Counted from the first letter of the stretch, positions 24,317 to 37,475 are shown. The stretch is DNA of 64,000 nucleotides from Candidatus Endomicrobiellum trichonymphae (GCF_002355835.1 NZ_AP017459.1:868001-932000), one strand, 5' to 3'. Made by a program: numbers and translations. Notes: generated by a model not told the origin, from the letters alone.

Positions 24317-27102
24317 TTATCAATAACCTCTCTGCATCTCGGACATAATCCATCTTTTATACCATCGATATGTCTCCAACATCTTGCGCATTTTTCATAT
24401 TCTGACTTTGCAGCTTCTATAAGCAAATCGTCTTCCTTATCCGAAAAATTACACTTTACATCCCAGCTGCCTAGAGTCAGATTTACAAGTTTTAAATCTT
24501 TAAAAACTTCATTATATTTTTGCCCGTACTTTATATTTAACGAAGCTTCAAGATTTGAACCTATAACTTTATTCTGTCTCAATCTTTCATAAGCAGCTAG
24601 CGCTTCTTTTCTTACGTAAAGTATTTTTTTCCATTTTTCAAGAGTTTCGGCATGAAGAACATATTTACTGTCTGTCACTGGAAAATCTAAAAGAAAAACC
24701 GACTGTGGCACATCATGCAGCAATTTTGCTAACTCTCTCCAAGCCTCTTCGGCGGTAAAGGAAAGTATCGGCGATATAAGTCTTATTATAACGGAACAAA
24801 TTTTAAGCATTGCAGACTGTGCGCTTTTTCTTTCTATGCCGTCTTTTTTATCACAGTAGAGAACATCCTTTAAAACATCAAGATAAAAACCGCTTAAAAA
24901 CACCGTGCAGAAATTACCTATTGCCGCTGCGGCTTTATGAAACTCATAGCTTTCATAAGCAGCTAAAGAAATCGATATAAGCTGCTGAAGCCTACTTAAC
25001 GCATATTTATCTGTTTCCTGCATATCTTTAAAAGGTAGAGCTTTCTTTAAATCAAAATCCCCTATATTCCCCAATAAAAATCTTATAGTATTTCTTATTT
25101 TCCTGTAAGTATCGCTTAAACCCCTTATAATCTCGTCGGATATTCTTATGTCCTCTTTGTAATCGCTTGAAGCTATCCAAAGCCGGACGACATCGGCTCC
25201 GTATTTATTTATCAGATTATCACTTGATACAATATTGCCTATCGACTTTGACATTTTCTTTCCTTGACCGTCGACAACAAAACCATGCGTCAAAACATTT
25301 TTATAAGGCGATTTCCCTTTTACTGCCACAGATGGAATCATAGAAGTTTGAAACCACCCGCGATGCTGATCGCTGCCTTCAATATACAAATCCGCGGGAT
25401 ATTCTAAATCTTTATAGTTTCCGCTTGACAAAACGGCTTCATAAGAAACACCAGAATCGAACCATACGTCCAGTATGTCTTCTTCTTTTTTAAAACTTGC
25501 AGAATTACATGAAAGACACTTTGCACCAGTACCTTTTAAAAGCTCTTTTTCGCTCACTTCAAACCATAAATCAGATCCTTTCTCGCCGAACAACGCCGAT
25601 ATTTTGTCTATAACTTTAGAATCGAGTAGCGGCTCGCCGCACTCTTTACAGTAAAAAACCGGAATAGGAACTCCCCACAAACGCTGACGGCTCAAACACC
25701 AGTCTGGACGTCCTTCAAGCATTGCCGTTATTCTGTTTTCACCATATTCTGGAATCCAGCGGACAGTCTTTACAGCTTCTAACAGTTTTTTTCTCAAATC
25801 ATTATGTTCTACCGATAAAAACCATTGTGGCGTAGCTCTAAAAATTATCGGATTTCCGCACCTCCAGCAGTGCGGATATGAATGAGTTAATCTCAGCTTC
25901 GCAAGAATCTTTCCTTCTCTGTCGAGTTTTCCAATTATTAAAGGATTTGCCTTGTAAATGTGAATGTTTTCAAACTCAGGAACTTCTTTTGTGTACAATC
26001 CTTTATCATTGACGGGAGATATAATTTCAAGACCGTATTCCAAACCTGCCTGATAATCTTCCTGTCCGTGCCCCGGCGCTATATGCACTATACCTGTTCC
26101 GTCTTCAATACTCACAAATCCGGCGACAATACCCTGCGACTGTCTGTCTTCAACCAGTGGATTTCGGCATTTTAAACTTACAAAATCAATGCCTTTAGCT
26201 TCCCAAACAATCTCAAAACTTACGGCTTTTATCTTATCTTTAACATTTTCAGCTAACGCCTTTGCGACTATAAGTTTTTCCTCTCTTGAATCTTCAAATT
26301 TATAAACTGCGGCTGCATATTCGGATTCTTTGTTAAACGCCAATGCGACGTTTGCAGGAAGAGTCCATGGAGTTGTCGTCCATATTAATACAGAGAAATC
26401 TTTTAACAAAATCTCTTTAGTCTTAACCGGTTCGGGAAGCAATATTATCTGGAACTTTACAAAAATAGAGTCTGAACTGTAATCCGAATATTCTACTTCG
26501 GCGTCTGCCATAGCCGTTTCGCACGTCGGACACCAGTAAACAGGTTTTTTTTTCCTGTATATAAATCCCTTCTCCACCAAATCACCGAAAACTTTTACTA
26601 TAAACATCTCGTATTTAGGATCTAAAGTAAGATATGGATGATCCCAGTCTGCTATAACACCAAGCCTTTTGAATTCGCTTTTTTGTATTTCAACAAATTT
26701 ACTCGCAAAATCGGCAGCCTGCTTTCTGAAAACAACCCTGTCGACTTTACTTTTGTCGGTTTTCATTTCTTTTAAAACGAGCTGCTCGATAGGAAGACCA
26801 TGGCAGTCCCATCCGGGAGTAAAAGGCACGTAATTTCCGGACATAGAACGATACTTTATAATGAAATCTTTTAAAACTTTATTGAGTCCGGTTCCTATAT
26901 GTATATTCGCATTTGCATAAGGTGGACCATCATGAAAAATAAATTTTTCCTTATCTTTATTTTTTTCGCAGATCTTAACATAAAGACGCTCCCTATCCCA
27001 TTCTTCAATGAAAACAGGTTCTTTATACGCAAGGTCTGCTTTCATCTGAAAATCCGTTTTAGGAAGATTCACCGTTTTTGAATATTCCTTTTTTTTATCC
27101 AT
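24313..27102 (-). CDS. ileS: Isoleucyl-tRNA synthetase
   Basis: Charges tRNA-Ile, with proofreading against valine. The 929-residue class I enzyme has the HIGH-type motif as NIHIGTGLNK (HIGT), the connective editing domain with TTTPWTLPANVAL, the KMSKS motif in GKKMSKSIGN, and the tRNA-binding SDYKEDIRIS. The C-terminus ends with a zinc ribbon built from CARCW and CPRC. This is the bacterial-type enzyme of standard length. A 4-base overlap links it to lspA. No T-box leader is seen upstream. Confidence 0.96.
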   Translation of the reverse strand: MDKKKEYSKTVNLPKTDFQMKADLAYKEPVFIEEWDRERLYVKICEKNKDKEKFIFHDGPPYANANIHIGTGLNKVLKDFIIKYRSMSGNYVPFTPGWDCHGLPIEQLVLKEMKTDKSKVDRVVFRKQAADFASKFVEIQKSEFKRLGVIADWDHPYLTLDPKYEMFIVKVFGDLVEKGFIYRKKKPVYWCPTCETAMADAEVEYSDYSSDSIFVKFQIILLPEPVKTKEILLKDFSVLIWTTTPWTLPANVALAFNKESEYAAAVYKFEDSREEKLIVAKALAENVKDKIKAVSFEIVWEAKGIDFVSLKCRNPLVEDRQSQGIVAGFVSIEDGTGIVHIAPGHGQEDYQAGLEYGLEIISPVNDKGLYTKEVPEFENIHIYKANPLIIGKLDREGKILAKLRLTHSYPHCWRCGNPIIFRATPQWFLSVEHNDLRKKLLEAVKTVRWIPEYGENRITAMLEGRPDWCLSRQRLWGVPIPVFYCKECGEPLLDSKVIDKISALFGEKGSDLWFEVSEKELLKGTGAKCLSCNSASFKKEEDILDVWFDSGVSYEAVLSSGNYKDLEYPADLYIEGSDQHRGWFQTSMIPSVAVKGKSPYKNVLTHGFVVDGQGKKMSKSIGNIVSSDNLINKYGADVVRLWIASSDYKEDIRISDEIIRGLSDTYRKIRNTIRFLLGNIGDFDLKKALPFKDMQETDKYALSRLQQLISISLAAYESYEFHKAAAAIGNFCTVFLSGFYLDVLKDVLYCDKKDGIERKSAQSAMLKICSVIIRLISPILSFTAEEAWRELAKLLHDVPQSVFLLDFPVTDSKYVLHAETLEKWKKILYVRKEALAAYERLRQNKVIGSNLEASLNIKYGQKYNEVFKDLKLVNLTLGSWDVKCNFSDKEDDLLIEAAKSEYEKCARCWRHIDGIKDGLCPRCREVIDK

Positions 27103-27166
27103 TTTTACTTATCCTCAAGGAAATTTTCTGCCTTGTCATATAAAATTATATACGCTTTACGTAAAC

Positions 27167-27430
27167 TTACGGTATCGTATCCAAAACTTCATTAAGTTCT
27201 TCTTCCAAACGTCCCAACACTTCAATAGTTTTTTCTCTGCCTCTTTCGCCTTTTCTCAGAAAAATCATCGATCTTTTTACGTCAAAAAAATCTGATAAAA
27301 AATCGCATAGCTCTTCATTTGCTCTGCCCTCAATCGCAGGTGCCGTGATTTTTACCCTTAAAATAGAACCCACTCTGCTTACGACCTCATTTCTTTTTGA
27401 GTTAGGTATCACTCTGACTTTAATAATCAT
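27167..27430 (-). CDS. DUF167 (YggU) family protein
   Basis: An 87-residue protein beginning IKVRVIPNSKRNEV and containing KITAPAIEGRANEELCDFLSDFF and IFLRKGERGREKTIEV. This pattern (a strand, the APAxxGxAN loop and GxxxRxK) is the DUF167/YggU family, of unknown biochemical role. The order yggS - proC - (yggT) - DUF167 - ileS is common in bacteria, and all but an intact proC are present here. A GAGGAG site precedes the start. Confidence 0.9.
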   Translation of the reverse strand: MIIKVRVIPNSKRNEVVSRVGSILRVKITAPAIEGRANEELCDFLSDFFDVKRSMIFLRKGERGREKTIEVLGRLEEELNEVLDTIP

Positions 27431-27439
27431 TATAACTCC

Positions 27440-27760
27440 TCTTTTACAGGTAAAAATTTATTTACTGATTTCTCTGAATCTTTTCACAGTCTATTTCATA
27501 ACTTCATATACAATATCCGAAAGATTTTTAGACTCGAAATAATCCAATGTCGTTTCAGTCATTCCGTGCGGATTTCTGCATAAGCTCACAAAAATAAAAT
27601 ATGTCCGCAGGACCAAAAGAGGGGTGGGAGGATATTTAAAACTTTTTCTTTAACTATATCGTTGCAGACAATGTTTTCAGCCTTAACAAGTCCTACTCTT
27701 AAAAAACCACTTATAACACCTGCGCTATATTTCCAGAACTGATAAAAAAAGTTTTTTATT
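27440..27760 (-). pseudogene. proC: Relic of proC (pyrroline-5-carboxylate reductase)
   Basis: Minus-strand pieces in different frames match both ends of ProC. The N-terminal piece reads KKLFFISSGNIAQ and then SGFLRVGLVKAENIVCNDI, matching the glycine-rich NADPH loop and following helix. The C-terminal piece reads NPHGMTETTLDYFESKNLSD and IVYEVMK, matching the ProC end motif SPGGTTxxxLxxLE. About 200 residues between them are missing. It lies between yggS and DUF167, where proC is found in many genomes. ProC makes the last step of proline synthesis, so that step is lost here unless a second copy exists. Confidence 0.68.
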
Positions 27761-28451
27761 TATTTCCATAGTTTCTTTTCCCAAATATTGCCGAACCTAT
27801 TCTAATCATAGTGGCACCTTCTTCTACAGCAATTTTATAATCATCTGACATTCCCATAGATAAAATATTAAATTCAGAACTGCCGTAAGATTTTCTTATG
27901 TTTTCAAACAAATTATATACCTGCTTAAAATAAGGTCTAGAATCTTCAGGATTGTCGCTGTATGGAGCTATAACCATCAACCCTTTTATCAAAATGTTTG
28001 GAATTGAAAGACACTGTTTATAAAAATCCTCAACATAATTCGGATTGACGCCTGTTTTAGTAATTTCCTGCGAAACCTTTACTTCAATGAGACAATTCTG
28101 CAACTTATCTATATTGGCCGCATAGAGGCTTATGCTGCCAGCAAGCTTTACACTGTCTAAAGAGTGTATCAGATCAAAGTTTTCTACGGCTTTTTTCACC
28201 TTGTTTGACTGCAGATGTCCGATAAAATGTTTTGTAATGCCGACAAGAGACGAACCAAGCTGCTCAAATTTAGGCAACGCTTCTTTTATCTTACTTTCTC
28301 CAATATGTTTTATTTCGCATTTTAAAGCTTCTAAAATGCACTGATAAGGAAAAGTTTTTGTTACTGCTATCAGTTCAACGACAACAGAAGTATTTTTGGC
28401 TGAATTTACAGTGTTTTTAATGAATTCTATATTTCTGTGGATATTCTTCAT
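27756..28451 (-). CDS. yggS: YggS-family pyridoxal phosphate homeostasis protein
   Basis: A 231-residue PLP-binding protein thought to buffer free PLP. It has the PLP lysine in LIAVTKTFP, then HIGESKIKEALPKF, HFIGHLQSNKVKKAVE, LMVIAPYSDNPEDSRPYF and the phosphate-binding GMSDDYKIAVEEGATMIRIGS. All family motifs are in place. It is the first gene of a string leading to ileS. Two TATAAT-like elements lie in the AT-rich DNA upstream. Confidence 0.94.
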   Translation of the reverse strand: MKNIHRNIEFIKNTVNSAKNTSVVVELIAVTKTFPYQCILEALKCEIKHIGESKIKEALPKFEQLGSSLVGITKHFIGHLQSNKVKKAVENFDLIHSLDSVKLAGSISLYAANIDKLQNCLIEVKVSQEITKTGVNPNYVEDFYKQCLSIPNILIKGLMVIAPYSDNPEDSRPYFKQVYNLFENIRKSYGSSEFNILSMGMSDDYKIAVEEGATMIRIGSAIFGKRNYGNK

Positions 28452-28552
28452 TTTCTTTAATAGTTAGTATAATACTATTATAATTATAGCATACTTTTGC
28501 TGTTTTTAAAAACTTTAAGATGAGCAGACAGACTTTATGGGCATATTGTTGA

Positions 28553-28800
28553 TTACGCAAGGTGATGCAGATTAGCCATAAGCGACGCATTCATTGTAAA
28601 CTTGCGAGCGAGATCGTCACGAGCTGAAAATACGCTTTTGCCGGTGATGAACAAAGCTACGCTTGAACTGCGTGATAAATAATGTTTTCTTTTTCCCGAC
28701 TCGGCATAAAAAGTCCGCGTATTTGCAGCGATAAGCATCAGCGACAAAACAACTGCTGCTATTTTATTATAAAGATTCTGCACCTTTCCATTTCCATTTT
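28553..28800 (-). pseudogene. Truncated exported protein, possibly a PorV-like outer-membrane protein
   Basis: A short open frame starts with a signal peptide (KIAAVVLSLMLIAANTRTFYA) followed by a polar stretch and ends SARDDLARKFTMNASLMANL. The last part resembles the MGGAFxAxADDxxxxxxNPAxL signature of the PorV/UPF0164 family common in Elusimicrobiota. The barrel that should follow (about 280 residues) is absent: after 28552 there is only the yggS upstream DNA. The family call is an inference from this one motif. Confidence 0.42.
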
Positions 28801-29860
28801 ATCTGAATATTTCTTCGTTAAAACTGCCAAATAAGTGCCGTCATAAAGCAGTCTGCCGGTACTGTCTCTTCCGTCATATCTTTATAGTCTGCGAGGTATT
28901 TCGTGAAAAGAAAGCAGAATCCGATTCCCACACTTTATCACCATACTCGAAATAAATCATTATCCGCGACGTTCCGTCGCAGCGCATATGAAAAACAAAA
29001 CAAGTTTTGTCGTCTTTTATTGGACTGAAAAGATTTGGAGCACTTGATTATAAAGCAATACATTTAGTCTCAAGAGAAGCACCGAACTTATTTTTTACTA
29101 TCATATACCAATAATGTCATTTTTTATGTTCGAGCCCTGAAAGACAAATGCCGCCGAATTGACGCCGGGACAGTTTTCAAACTTATTCAAATCTAGTTTC
29201 GACGGTTTAAATCCGATATACAACTTGTAAGACAACTCATCATTTTTTCATCGCTGCTTACGCTCCATGAAAAGCAAACAGTATCAGGTAAAACATCATC
29301 AACGGGATCTTTCTTGACAAAATTATAAGGTCTTGTAGTAACCCCATTGCCCCGATATTTCGCAGCGTTCGTTCGCAGTTGAGTACTTACCCTTTTTCCC
29401 AAGACAAAGCGTATATATAGACATTATTCCCCGGGACACTTTCATTCATCACATAAGTCTGCGTTGAGCACAGACGGGAACATCAAAAAAAGTTAAGGAG
29501 TGACCGTTTGACCGTAACACTACCCGAAAAACCGCATATTCTTCATCATATATTGAAAAAGTATTCTGCTCGTGCAGTTCCATAAGTTTAAATCTGCCTG
29601 TCGGATCATAATCAAATTCCTGAAAATAATTGCATAAAATCTCATCGTGATCTTTGTCGCCAACCTTAAACAAAACTGTTCCGTCAAACTGAAAAATAGT
29701 AACGCTTACATAAACTTCTTGATAGCAAATAAAAAAGCTGCTCTAATCCAGACTGTGGTAAATTAGCGACGGCTCAGCACGTATTTTGCGTCGACAAACA
29801 TCGCAGTGCAAAAAGCCGAAAACAGCGGAACATAAAATATCTTTCTCATAAATTTAAAAT
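28800..29860 (-). pseudogene. Broken large secreted protein with a FlgD-like Ig domain
   Basis: Pieces on the minus strand include a possible signal peptide (IFYVPLFSAFCTAMFVDAK) near 29850, a polar body (29449-29673: KVGDKDHDEILCNYFQEFDY, RFKLMELHEQNTFSIYDEEY), a piece with VYIYALSWEKG, and a C-terminal FlgD-like domain: FSPIKDDKTCFVFHMRCDG, then TIK-YDGRDSTGRLLYDGTY (the WDGxxxxGxxxxxGxY motif) and LAVLTKKYSDKM. At least six stops or shifts interrupt it. Such domains end many secreted surface proteins. The exact protein is unknown. Confidence 0.55.
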
Positions 29861-29959
29861 ATATCACCAAAATGTCTGTCAAAAATCAAAAAAATTAACT
29901 TATTTATACAAATAAACTTATGAGGAATTCTTTACTTTTTCAGCCGGGAAATCCCGATT

Positions 29960-30785
29960 TTTTCTAAACGACTTTTACTTTTACAGGATATTTACGTGCA
30001 TAGTATTTCTTTAACGTTTTTATTTCCCTATTCTTTTTAAAATAATTGTAAGTCCGATGAAGAATAACCCCGTGCTTTCTGTACTTATCTTCAAATAAAA
30101 GATATCTTATCATATTCGCCTGTATTTTTAACGACATAGGAAGAATTTCGTCTATTATTCCCCGTTAAAATCCGACAGAGGCACAAAATTCGTAGAGAAC
30201 TCAATAGAAGACAAACCGTTGCAGTTCTGCCCGCAAAAACCTATATGCTGAATATAACAATTTTTCACAACCATAAGTCTTACGCTACAGTCAATTAAAA
30301 AGCTAGATAATTTAAAGTCCATAAATCCTAAGCTTTCTTTCTGTTTTGAAACAAATTTTTGAAGAAGATTTTTTGATATGCACATTCCGGCAAAACCGGC
30401 ATCCTCTTTATATACAAATTCACCGTCAAAATATATGTCCCTGTGAAGCTACGAATTATACAATCCAAGAAAACCGTCAGTTCGCGCAAAGTTATTAAAA
30501 ATATAATCAACAGCATCAGGTCTCAACAATAAATCAGAATCGCAGATAAACAAGCGTAATCTGATAAGCATTTCCGTCGGCTTTTAAGTTCTTTTCTCTA
30601 TTTATAATGCGGGCATTAAATTTATTAAACAGCTGTTTTAAATAGTTATCATCAAATTCAGTGCTGCAATCATTAAAAACTCTTATTAAGCTTTTATCAA
30701 TATTTGAATACTCATATAAAGATTTTGCAGTAGTCTCAAGATATTTTTCCCTGCTATAAACAGGTATTGCTATCATCAGTTTCAT
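29960..30785 (-). pseudogene. Broken family-2 glycosyltransferase
   Basis: The N-terminal piece (30534-30785) reads MKLMIAIPVYSREKYLETTA and LIRVFNDCSTEFDDNYLKQL, the nucleotide-binding start of GT2 enzymes (IPVYNR...NDxST). Downstream frames give CDSDLLLRPDAVDYIFNNFA (the D-x-D metal site) and FAGMCISKNLLQKF. A stop at 30534 and several shifts kill it. The likely role was in surface polysaccharide synthesis; the sugar is unknown. Confidence 0.75.
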
Positions 30786-30819
30786 TTTAAAAATTCTTAT
30801 AAAAGTTTTTGTAAAGCTT

Positions 30820-31600
30820 TTAAAATATCGACACTGGGTATATTTTTATGTCATTTTCCAAACTGTCATTTTTTGTATCGACAAAAAGCTGGACAGCATT
30901 CGAATTATTAGGTGCCCAGATAATATTGATTTTTTCATAAGTATTTGAATAATCCCAATATAAAGCTACTGTTTTTTTTCTAAAAGCCGACGAAATATGG
31001 ACTATAGACGTATCAGGAGTAATTGCCGCATTCGCATACTTTATTAAAGCGGCACTTTCCAGAACGGATTCAAAGCAGGACACAAAAGTTATATCATTTT
31101 CCAAAAACTTTATTTTTCCCTCATTTACAAATACGCAGCAATCAATCTCATCCTCTATAATGTCGATCAGTTCTTTAAGTCTGCAATAACTGAAACTTCT
31201 ATGTCTGCTTGCGGCAAAAGGATTTAAAACCACTCTGTGTTCAGCATTACATTTTTCTATTAATTTAAGAACTTTTCTCTCTTCCATAGATATTATATGA
31301 ATTCTTGTAAAATCCTATAAGAAATTCCGGAGCAATAATGCGCAGCATCAGTAGATGTTTGAAACGCGGTCTGAACGGATAAAAATCGACGGCAAGACTT
31401 ACATTCTGTTTCCGCAGTTTCCTGAAAACGGAAATATTCTCAAAAAAACTTTTTACGGTTTCATATATCCGACTGACATTATTGTTATATCTTATTATTT
31501 CTTTGTTATTCCTGCGCAAAGAATTATAATCTCAACATCGGGATATTTTTTTATTTCATATATTTAAAAATGTTGCAAAATTGTTCATTTTCCTCTTTCA
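30820..31600 (-). pseudogene. Broken family-9 glycosyltransferase (heptosyltransferase type)
   Basis: The N-terminal piece reads KYPDVEIIILCAGITKK and then IIRYNNNVSRIYETVKSFF (31265-31519). The second piece (30820-31287) has RVVLNPFAASRHRSFSY, ALIKYANAAITPDTSIVHIS and VALYWDYS, the substrate-binding signature of GT9 enzymes. A frameshift near 31270 splits them and the start is damaged. GT9 enzymes add heptose or similar sugars to the LPS core, so the decay fits the loss of lipid A. Confidence 0.8.
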
Positions 31601-31957
31601 CTTCTGGAAATTTGACATCATCATAAGGCTTATCCTGTCCATTTGTCTGTCGGTTTATCGCTCATCAGTTCACACTCCTTTCAGAGAGCGTTTTCTTTCG
31701 TTTGCTTCTTTAATGGATGTTGACTGTTTATTTCTTTTGAGCTGATGTTTTATTCTTATGTCGTTTGCTTCTGTGTTTATTTTTAGACTACCCAGCCAGC
31801 CTCAGACAGTCACATTTGTATCATCGGTACTATTTTCAGCAGTGGCTTCATTTTCGGATTTATTCTCATCAACAAGCTGATAACGCAAGACAATAAATTT
31901 CATATAATCTTTTTTAGTAGTTACAAAATAACCCGTCACTGTTTATTTTCATCTGCA
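31601..31957. other. Gene-free stretch with unrecognised coding traces
   Basis: No open frame of note. Minus-strand traces read VLRYQLVDENKSENEATAEN and DKPYDDVKFPEVKEENEQ, separated by stops, with an AAGGAGTG ribosome-like site before MSDKPTDKW. They look like worn small polar proteins, but I cannot name a family. Confidence 0.3.
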
Positions 31958-34421
<2,464 letters not shown>

Positions 34422-34480
34422 AAAAACCTCTTATAACAGAAAATTAAAGCGACGCAATTGCAGTATCAGCGTAAACATGC

Positions 34481-35490
34481 TTAGGAATATTCCTCCTCCA
34501 TCACTATAGAATCAAACAATGTTATATTGCCCGGTATTATTGTGCCAAAGCCTACTATAGTGTTTATTATTTTCACATTGCTACCGATTTTTGAATTATC
34601 CCAAACTATTGATTTTTCCACAGATACATTACTGCTTATTTTCACATTATCTGATATCACGGCGTACGGCTTAATTATCACATTTTTTTCTATTACAACA
34701 TTACTTCCTATAAAGCACGGTCCGTATATTTTAACGCTCTTGTCAATTTCCGTGTTAGAACTTATGTACTTGTCTCTTTTTTTCTTAATTCCCGTATTAA
34801 CTTCAATCCTGCCGTCTAACACATCGAAAACACCTTTTTTATATTCAAAAGTACTTCCTATATCAGTCCAGTATTCGTCCATTACGTAACCATAAACTTG
34901 TTTCCTATTCCTCATTAAAAGTGGAAACAAATCCACACTAAAATCAAAAAATTTATTCGCGGGAATAAATTTAAACATTTCAGGTTCAAAAATATAAATC
35001 CCCGTATTTATTCTATTGTCAAAAATATCGCTCCAAAGCTTTTTCAACAAACGATTTTATTTTGCCGTCTTTACCACCGTATGCAACACTCAAATCTATT
35101 TTTTTCAAGACTACCGTAGCTGAAGATTTTTTTATGAAAATCAACAGCTTTTCCAAGATTAATATCACTCAATCCATCTTCCGACATAACCACAAACGTA
35201 TCGTCAAAAAAAACTTTCTTTATTCTTTATTGCGCCGACTGTTCCCAAAAGTTTTTTCTCGATAGAGAAATCCAATTTAACGCGCTAGTATCATTGTTTT
35301 TTTTAAAACTCATTATAGTGTCAGGATGATGGATATAGATTTACACAAACGCTGTCAAACCCGTTCTTCTTAAGGTTTAAAAACGTATGGTATAAAGCAG
35401 GTTTTCTCAAAATGGGAATCATCGGTTTTGGAATATCAATCGTCAGCAGTCTAAGTCTTTTCCCTGCACCTGCCGCCCAGAACAAAAGCT
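34481..35490 (-). pseudogene. Broken sugar-nucleotide (NDP-sugar) pyrophosphorylase with hexapeptide domain
   Basis: The start is readable near 35480 as LFWAAGAGKRLRLLTIDIPK and MIPILRKPALYHTFLNLKK, the LAAGxGTRLxPxTxxxPKPM signature. After several frameshifts a long open C-terminal part (34481-35050) follows: NTGIYIFEPEMFKFIP, YVMDEYWTDIGSTFEYKKG, then left-handed helix repeats such as IYGPCFIGSNVVIEKNVIIK. It belongs to the mannose-1-phosphate guanylyl / glucose-1-phosphate nucleotidylyl group used for heptose or other surface sugars. The catalytic half is broken, so it is inactive. Confidence 0.82.
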
Positions 35491-35491
35491 T

Positions 35492-36121
35492 TCATTTAAC
35501 ATTCAAAGTCTCAGCGACATGCATGCAGCCGCCGTCAGTATCAATATGAAGCGCCGAGTATTTAATAACTGAGCAAAGCTCGTCAAAAGAAGTTTTTCCG
35601 TTTAAATACAAATCCGTCTCTTCCAGATAATCACTGTTTATACCGACTTGAACTATCTTAAATTTTTTTAATTCTCTCCTTATATTTTCCAACAATCTTT
35701 TCCAGTTTTTCGTTTCCCATATTTTTGTATATCGCCCGCTCATGCCGGTGATATAACCCTTATTTCCCCAGCCGTGCTGGAAAGTTATGTACTTATCTTC
35801 TTTATCCAACCCGAATTTTGAAATATTCCGCTCTTTATAATTTAGCACCAAATTATTTTTTTGATGCTTTAATCCCGGCGCTCAGTTTAATAATATCATT
35901 TATCTTTAAACCGTTTTTAACAGCTTTTTTCTGAAAAAGATATTGGTTTTTAAAACTAAAACAGTACGAATATTCTTTTTTTATTTCTTCAAAACCATCT
36001 GCAAATTTTCTTACAGCGGATTTTTTTATTTTTTGACGTTATCTTCACACTCAGCAAAGTCAGATCCGTATCTGCTTCTTTTAATGCTGCTTCATCTGCT
36101 TTAGGGCAAAACAAAATCATT
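35492..36121 (-). pseudogene. Broken family-9-like glycosyltransferase
   Basis: The open piece 35492-35851 reads DKYITFQHGWGNKGYI, KTKNWKRLLENIRREL-like helices, FKIVQVGINSDYLEETDLYL and ALHIDTDGGCMHVAETLNVK, which is the GT9 C-terminal half with the D-G-x-x-M/H-x-A pattern. Upstream the start MILFCPKADEAALKEADTDL and IRCKKICRWF lie in other frames. The C-terminal end runs directly into the start of the pyrophosphorylase relic, suggesting an old overlap or a deletion. Probable surface glycan function, now lost. Confidence 0.68.
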
Positions 36122-36132
36122 AGTTTCTCCCA

Positions 36133-37197
36133 TTATTTTTTGACAGATTTAAAAGATTTTTCTTTTATAGATTCTACTTTTTCAACATATTCTTTTTTCT
36201 CATCTTCTCCTAAAATTTTTTCTCTTATTTTAGCTTCTATCTCTCCGGCAACTGCAGAATTTTCAGATAAATAAGTTTTCACGTTATCTCTTCCCTGTCC
36301 GAGTCTTTCGCCATTATAACTGAAAAATGCTCCCGCCTTTTCAATTATTCCGTCATTTACACCCATATCTATCAGATATCCGAGCTTATCAATGCCCTGC
36401 CCGAAAATTATTTCAAATTCAGCCTGCTTAAAAGGAGCGGCAACTTTATTTTTCACAACTTTAACCCTTACTCTGTTGCCTAAAATTTCGTCGCCTTTTT
36501 TAATTGATTCAATTCTTCTTATATCGAGCCTTACCGAAGAGTAAAATTTGAGAGCAAGCCCTCCGGGAGTTGTTTCGGGACTTCCCCACATCACTCCTAT
36601 TTTTTGTCTCAGCTGATTTATAAATACTATTGAAGTTTTTGATTTGGAAATATTTGAGGTAAGTTTTCTAAGAGCCTGACTCATAAGTCTTGCCTGAAGA
36701 CCTACGAAAGAATCTCCCATTTCACCCTCAATTTCGGCTTTAGGAACAAGAGCCGCTACGGAATCGACAACTATAATATCAACCGCTCCGGAACGTATAA
36801 GTTTATCCGCAATTTCAAGACCTTGTTCGCCTGAATCCGGCTGCGATATTAGAAGATTGTTTATATCTACGCCCAGTTTTTGCGCATACTCAGGATCCAT
36901 TGCATGTTCTGCATCGATATATGCCGCAATACCGCCGAGTTTTTGCGCTTCGGCAACCATACATAAAGCCAGAGTTGTTTTCCCCGACGATTCCGGGCCG
37001 TAAATTTCAATTATTCTCCCGCGCGGTATTCCTCCTATACCAATAGCTATATCAAGAGGAAGAGCGCCTGTCGGTATTGAATCAACCCTTTCCTTAGAAT
37101 GTTTCTCACCAAGCCTCATAATTGCTTCTTTCCCAAAATCTTTTTCAATCTGCGAAAGAGCTAAATCCAACGCTTTAAGCTTCTCATCTTTTGCCAT
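36133..37197 (-). CDS. recA: Recombinase RecA
   Basis: ATP-dependent strand-exchange protein of homologous recombination. The 354-residue protein has the Walker A motif [14 protein letters not shown] (about residues 64-77), [33 protein letters not shown], the loop [16 protein letters not shown] and [22 protein letters not shown]. The lysine-rich C-terminus is typical. GGAGG lies upstream. With recG it shows that recombinational repair is kept despite genome decay. Confidence 0.97.
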   Translation of the reverse strand: MAKDEKLKALDLALSQIEKDFGKEAIMRLGEKHSKERVDSIPTGALPLDIAIGIGGIPRGRIIEIYGPESSGKTTLALCMVAEAQKLGGIAAYIDAEHAMDPEYAQKLGVDINNLLISQPDSGEQGLEIADKLIRSGAVDIIVVDSVAALVPKAEIEGEMGDSFVGLQARLMSQALRKLTSNISKSKTSIVFINQLRQKIGVMWGSPETTPGGLALKFYSSVRLDIRRIESIKKGDEILGNRVRVKVVKNKVAAPFKQAEFEIIFGQGIDKLGYLIDMGVNDGIIEKAGAFFSYNGERLGQGRDNVKTYLSENSAVAGEIEAKIREKILGEDEKKEYVEKVESIKEKSFKSVKK

Positions 37198-37228
37198 AAC
37201 TCCCTCCGAGTTCTATCCCTTCCCTTGC

Positions 37229-37447
37229 TTATACTCCTTCTAATCCTCCCATTATTTTAACGACAGGGTAGGAAAAGGGGAACTTAACCCTTTTCCACCA
37301 AGTCCCAACCGGAGCAGATGAAATTTTAACTGAAGCGTTTCTGTCTGCAACAAAATTATGAAGCCTGTTTATCGTTCCGTTATTGTCAAAACCGCCGTTT
37401 GTTGATTTTAATTTTCTTTTAAATATTTCTTTAAACCAATTTTTCAT
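37229..37447 (-). CDS. Small hypothetical protein upstream of recA
   Basis: A 72-residue basic protein starting MKNWFKEIFKRKLKS and containing SSAPVGTWWKRVKFPFSY. It ends 31 bases before recA on the same strand, so the two may be co-transcribed. I do not recognise the family; no membrane helix or known motif. It may equally be the tail of a decayed gene, since the frame before it (37448-37470) also reads as protein-like sequence. The ribosome site (AAAGAGA) is weak. Confidence 0.35.
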   Translation of the reverse strand: MKNWFKEIFKRKLKSTNGGFDNNGTINRLHNFVADRNASVKISSAPVGTWWKRVKFPFSYPVVKIMGGLEGV

Positions 37448-37475
37448 TTTATCTCTTTCATTAAGAAAAGCAAAA

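Noticed and set aside
27103-27166. T-box leader before ileS
   Set aside because: The leader is too short and lacks the T-box core (TGGNACCGCG-like).
34422-34480. SAM riboswitch before metK
   Set aside because: The gap is under 60 bases, with no kink-turn or SAM-I type paired elements.
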